NCBI GenBank assembly: GCA_950054255.1 | Contig: CATLOR010000004.1 | Span: 109,718-173,717 of the forward strand | Length of the DNA stretch: 64,000 bases | Source of the DNA: an uncultured Rickettsiales bacterium | Lineage (GTDB): Bacteria; Pseudomonadota; Alphaproteobacteria; Micavibrionales; GCA-2720935 | Reading direction: 5' to 3' | Part shown: positions 59,548-64,000 of the stretch, piece by piece | Numbering within the stretch: position 1 is the first letter of the stretch | Layout of the letters: each line of letters begins with the position of its first letter | Notes under the pieces: generated by a model | Seen by the model: the letters and a program-made list of their open reading frames with translations, nothing else | Database searches by the model: none | What the model was told of the DNA's origin: nothing | Translations under genes and position numbers: made by a program

Positions 59548-60861
59548 TTATAAGCGAACATCCACAAAAGCCTGTTCTCTTAATTTATTTAGATATTGAC
59601 GCTGTAATAGATCTAGCTGTTCTGCGCCAATGCGGTTTGTGATCTCTTCAACGGAAAGGGATTGATCTCTAGATGGGTATGTTCTACGACAAATCATATA
59701 ACGGGTATAGGCTTGTCCTTCTTGAATAATAGGAGATAAATCCGCAATATCGAGCGGTTTCAAGATGTTCTGAAGCGGTGCGCTGAGCGTTTCTAATGGC
59801 ACACGATCAATGTCACCAGTTTTTCTATGGGGGAAGCTTTTATAAGCCGCATCCATTGAAATACAGCCCTTTATATCTGAAACATCTGTTTTTAACGTTT
59901 CTAATTCATTAGAGGCTATACGCTTAATATTGAGTAAAATTTCGTGTTTTTCAACGCCTTTGATTGTGCGTGTATCAATAATATAGAATAGATAAAATCC
60001 ATTTTTACCTCTTACAATAGGGCTTAAATGCCCTAATGCTAATCGAGAGATTGTTTCGCGCAAAATATCTTCTTCGATCTCATCTGGAATGACCCAGCCA
60101 ATTTCGCCATTTTTTGCAGCACTCGCTGAGGCTGAAAATTGTTTGGCTACCAAAGGAAAGGGCGCACCATTCTTTAATTGTTTCTCTAATTCCTGAATTG
60201 TCTTTTGAGCTTCTGGCTCGTTTTCTGTTCTTTGGACTTCAATAAAAATCTCGGCAAGACGAATTTCACGCTCACCAGCATGGCTTTTTATTTTTTTTAT
60301 CTCTTTTTGAACTTCATTATAGCTAACATCAACTTTTGATCTTAGCTTCTTTTGAATGAAACGGTTCCAACCAAGTTCGGTTCTGATTTGGTTTTCTAAT
60401 GTATATAAAGGGATTTTTTCTTCCGCTAATTTTGCTAAGAAAGCCTCTTTATCAACTTTTGCACGCTGTGCTAGAGCTTCTATCTGAAGATCAATTTCAT
60501 CTTGATCAATATTAATGTTATTTTTTTTAAGCTCTTGTGCTTTAAGGGTTTCGTCAATTAAAGCATTGAGTGTCTGAGGAATAAGTGATTTTTTTACTTC
60601 ATCTGTTTTCGGGAGCCCTGTTGTCAAAATGGCAAAATTCAAGCGCGCTTCAAGGTCTGTTCCTGAAATGGCTTCGTCATTAATAGTCGCAACAATTCCG
60701 GCAATTTGTTTTGCGAAAGAGGCTTTTGTAATGGTTCCTATTGTTAAGACCATTAATAAAATGACAATATATCTAATTACAGTCATAGCTTTTAAATTCG
60801 AATCTTTTTCCAAGTTATTTAAAGTATCACTTACTTTATAACTCTCTATAGTATGATGCAA
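59548..60861 (-). CDS. surA: SurA-like periplasmic peptidyl-prolyl isomerase
   Basis: IVATINDEAISGTDLEARLNFAI, LIDETLKAQELKKNNI; parvulin segment EIGWVIPDEIEEDILRETISRLALGHLSPIVRGKNGFYLFYIIDTR. Confidence 0.9.
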   Translation of the reverse strand: MHHTIESYKVSDTLNNLEKDSNLKAMTVIRYIVILLMVLTIGTITKASFAKQIAGIVATINDEAISGTDLEARLNFAILTTGLPKTDEVKKSLIPQTLNALIDETLKAQELKKNNINIDQDEIDLQIEALAQRAKVDKEAFLAKLAEEKIPLYTLENQIRTELGWNRFIQKKLRSKVDVSYNEVQKEIKKIKSHAGEREIRLAEIFIEVQRTENEPEAQKTIQELEKQLKNGAPFPLVAKQFSASASAAKNGEIGWVIPDEIEEDILRETISRLALGHLSPIVRGKNGFYLFYIIDTRTIKGVEKHEILLNIKRIASNELETLKTDVSDIKGCISMDAAYKSFPHRKTGDIDRVPLETLSAPLQNILKPLDIADLSPIIQEGQAYTRYMICRRTYPSRDQSLSVEEITNRIGAEQLDLLQRQYLNKLREQAFVDVRL

Positions 60862-60864
60862 TTA

Positions 60865-62409
60865 TTATTCTTTATCGAGCGCTTCAACGATGCTTTGAGC
60901 ATCGGTTGGGCGCAGGGTTGGGAATGCAATAACGTCACGAATGTTATGCGAATCTGTCAAAAGCATTGTGATGCGGTCTAATCCAACACCAAGCCCAGCT
61001 GTTGGAGGCATACCAAATTCTAAAGCTTCGACGAATTCGGCGTCCATCATTTGAGCTTCTTCGTCACCGTCTTCACGGCTTGATGCTTGGTCTTTGAATC
61101 GCTCATATTGATCAAAAGGATCATTGAGCTCGCTAAAGCCATTTGCAATTTCCCAGCCATTTGCGAAAGATTCGAAACGATCTGTAATCCTAGGGTTATC
61201 AAGATTTGCCTTTGCAAGTGGAGAGATTTCTTTTGGATGATTCATAACATGTGTTGGTTGCATAAGTGTATGTTCTACTTTTTCTTCAAAAGCAGCTTCT
61301 AAGCATTTTCCCCAGCCATATGTATCTTCGATTTCGATTCCTTTATCTTTGCAGGCTTTGCGGGCGTCTTCATCTGTTTCGATGGTGTTAAAGTCTAGTC
61401 CTGTTTTCTCTTTAACAAGATCTAGCATTGAATAGCGGGGCCAAGGACCTGCAAAATCAATCTCTGTTTCACCAAAGAATACTTTTGTACTGCCGTTATT
61501 TGCTGCTTTACAAGATTCGATCACGATATCTTCAGCCAATTGCATAGCGCTATTCACATCCGCGAAAGCTTCGTAAGTTTCGATTGTTGTGAATTCTGGA
61601 TTGTGTTTGATTGAGATTCCTTCATTTCTAAAGATGCGTCCAATCTCATAGACCTTATTAGAAACACCACCAATAATGAGCTTTTTCAGAGGAAGCTCAG
61701 TTGCGATTCTTAAATATAAAGGAATATCAAGTGCGTTATGATGTGTATCAAATGGTTTTGCGATCGCACCGCCTGCAATAGATTGTAAAACAGGCGTTTC
61801 AAATTCTAAAAAGCCGCGTTCATCCATAACACGCCTAATAGAAGACATGATTTTGCTGCGTTTTTTAAATGTTTCACGACTCTCTTCATTAACTGTAAGG
61901 TCAATATATCGTTTACGGTAACGAATCTCCACATCACTTAACCCATGATGTTTTTCTGGTAGGGGCTGTAAAGATTTACTAAGAATCGTAATTGTTTCCG
62001 CATTAATCGTAAGTTCTCCACGAGGTGTACGACGCACGAGGCCTTTGACCCCAATCCAGTCACCCATATCAAAAAGTTTTAAAGCATCTAATGTTTTAGC
62101 ATCTAAATGTTCTTTATGGCTAAAGATTTGTATTTTGCCAGTATGATCCAGTAAGTCCATAAACATACCAGAGTTTCTGTTAGACATGATGCGGCCAGCA
62201 ACGTGAACAGTGTGTTCTGTCGTTTCACCATCAGCAAGAGACTTATATATGTCTTGTAATTCTCCAGCATAAGCATCTACAGGAAAATTTGTTGCAGCAT
62301 AAGGGTTTACACCTTTCTCCTTCCAGTTCTCAAGCTTATCCAAACGTGCTTTGTGTGAGTCTGAAATACGAGATGATGTCTCTTTCACTGTTTCTTGTGC
62401 GGCATCCAT
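60865..62409 (-). CDS. lysS: Lysyl-tRNA synthetase, class II
   Basis: VHVAGRIMSNRNSGMFMDLLDHTGKIQIF, EFETPVLQSIAGGAIAKPFDTHHNALD, GMPPTAGLGVGLDRITMLLTDSHNIRDVIAFPTLRP. Confidence 0.97.
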   Translation of the reverse strand: MDAAQETVKETSSRISDSHKARLDKLENWKEKGVNPYAATNFPVDAYAGELQDIYKSLADGETTEHTVHVAGRIMSNRNSGMFMDLLDHTGKIQIFSHKEHLDAKTLDALKLFDMGDWIGVKGLVRRTPRGELTINAETITILSKSLQPLPEKHHGLSDVEIRYRKRYIDLTVNEESRETFKKRSKIMSSIRRVMDERGFLEFETPVLQSIAGGAIAKPFDTHHNALDIPLYLRIATELPLKKLIIGGVSNKVYEIGRIFRNEGISIKHNPEFTTIETYEAFADVNSAMQLAEDIVIESCKAANNGSTKVFFGETEIDFAGPWPRYSMLDLVKEKTGLDFNTIETDEDARKACKDKGIEIEDTYGWGKCLEAAFEEKVEHTLMQPTHVMNHPKEISPLAKANLDNPRITDRFESFANGWEIANGFSELNDPFDQYERFKDQASSREDGDEEAQMMDAEFVEALEFGMPPTAGLGVGLDRITMLLTDSHNIRDVIAFPTLRPTDAQSIVEALDKE

Positions 62410-62501
62410 AATTATTTTCTTTCTTTATAAAGTTGATGACTATAGGCATAATAAGCATTATTTAGAATCAAAATTCAAGTATAAATGACGGGATCTTTCT
62501 T

Positions 62502-63080
62502 ATGTATGGCGATCTAACACTTATTTGCGGGCCTATGTTTTCAGGGAAAACGACAGAACTCCTTAAAAGAATCTTATGGGAGAAGAATGGCCTAAAGCGT
62601 AAAATAGCTGTTTATAAAACTTCTTTTGATGATCGCTACGCGCATGAAGAGGTCATGAATCATGATGGTCTACAAGCAAAAGCAATCTCTATTAAAGAAT
62701 GGGGGGATATAGAAGAGGGGGTGGAAACTGTTTTTTTTGATGAAGTGCAGTTTTTTGATCAGCCTCAATTTAAAGGAGATTTAATTTCTATTGTACAAGA
62801 TCTTTTATCGCGAGGGATTAATGTAGTGGGGGCAGGCTTGGATATGGATGCATCTGGTAGTCCTTTTTTAATTACCGCCCAGCTCTTAGCGATGGCTGAT
62901 GAAGTTAAGAAATTGCGTTCGCATTGTGCTATTTGCGGACAGCCAGCAACAAAGAGTTACCGTAAGATTGAGAATCTGTCAGTTATTCAATTAGGTGGTG
63001 ATGATATTTATGAGCCGCGTTGTACAACACACTGGGCAGAAGGGCGTGAGCAAGAAGATCTTTTTAAAAAGCAGGCTTAA
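62502..63080 (+). CDS. tdk: Thymidine kinase
   Basis: LTLICGPMFSGKTTELLKRI, VFFDEVQFFD, HCAICGQPATKSYR zinc-binding region. Confidence 0.95.
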   Translation: MYGDLTLICGPMFSGKTTELLKRILWEKNGLKRKIAVYKTSFDDRYAHEEVMNHDGLQAKAISIKEWGDIEEGVETVFFDEVQFFDQPQFKGDLISIVQDLLSRGINVVGAGLDMDASGSPFLITAQLLAMADEVKKLRSHCAICGQPATKSYRKIENLSVIQLGGDDIYEPRCTTHWAEGREQEDLFKKQA

Positions 63081-63170
63081 ATACCTTAAAATAATATTGT
63101 TTAAAAACAGTACCTTAGCTTTAAATTGTAAAAAAACTTAAAAAAAAGTAAAAAAAATTTAAAAATGCTG

Positions 63171-63199
63171 TTGACTCTGTGAAGCGATATCCGTATAAA
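63171..63199 (+). promoter_or_regulatory. rrn promoter P1 (sigma70-type)
   Basis: TTGACT (63171-63176), 17-bp spacer, TATAAA (63194-63199), directly preceded by A-tracts (63130-63165). Confidence 0.7.
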
Positions 63200-63279
63200 C
63201 CACTTCACGACGTTGGTCGAACACAAGAAATTGAGTTAAGACACAACGTGATGACAAAATAAAAAACTTAAAAAAATGC

Positions 63280-63308
63280 TTGACGCATTAATTTAGATTT
63301 GATAGATT
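63280..63308 (+). promoter_or_regulatory. rrn promoter P2 (sigma70-type)
   Basis: TTGACG (63280-63285), 17-bp spacer, TAGATT (63303-63308), preceded by a second aaaaaacttaaaaaaa tract. Confidence 0.55.
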
Positions 63309-63648
63309 TTGTCCTCTCGAAATAAGCAAGACATTAGAGCTTTTGAGTTTTAATTTAGTGATTAATTTTTAAATTTTAGAAATTTTTCATGTGGCTTGTT
63401 TCGGTTTTTTGTTGCCTGAAATAGGTGACCGGTTCTTGAACATTGTGATATAAGATTTTAAAGAGATACGCAGGTAGCGGTAGGTGTTTTGATTACCTTT
63501 TTAAACAAAACTTAAATTATTCCTAACGACAAATGCGTATCTGTAATGACGAGTTATTTATATACCCATATAAATAACAAACATGACAGTTAATTCATTT
63601 GAAGTTAAGATCATACCTTTTAGGTAATTACTTACTTTGTGTAAGTTC

Positions 63649-64000
<352 letters not shown>

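Overview
A 64-kb chromosomal segment from an AT-rich alphaproteobacterium. The lineage inference rests on the alphaproteobacterial-type 5' end of a 16S rRNA at the right edge, a C4-pathway ALA synthase, an ATP12-family protein, an NDUFA12-like protein, and the order accB-accC-aat-DUF2155-mlaD. Most of the window is dense core-genome coding: addB (5'-truncated)/addA, trxA, hemA, cysS, aroA-cmk-rpsA, acetoacetyl-CoA synthetase, rlmN, rlmE, rluC, crcB, degP-like, rplQ/rpoA/rpsK/rpsM/adk/secY, amiC, rne, aroQ-accB-accC-aat, clpA/clpS, two D,D-carboxypeptidases, rsmA-surA-lysS, tdk and a 16S rRNA start. I saw no mobile element, CRISPR array, tRNA or prophage. The most notable feature is a 212-aa proteorhodopsin-like seven-helix opsin at 37311-37949. 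It keeps many of the opsin framework residues but has Val (V198) at the helix-G retinal-Schiff-base Lys position, Gly (G80) at the helix-C proton-acceptor Asp, and Met at the proton-donor position, so it is a candidate retinal-independent (lysine-less) opsin. Other points: a tandem triplet of divergent HAD-like paralogs (28820-30828), an acidic E/T/M-repeat membrane-anchored protein (45598-46221), identical Lys-rich tails on ribosomal proteins S1 and L17, tandem rrn promoters with duplicated A-tracts, and several orphan proteins. All homology calls were made by eye from the supplied translations; no searches were run.
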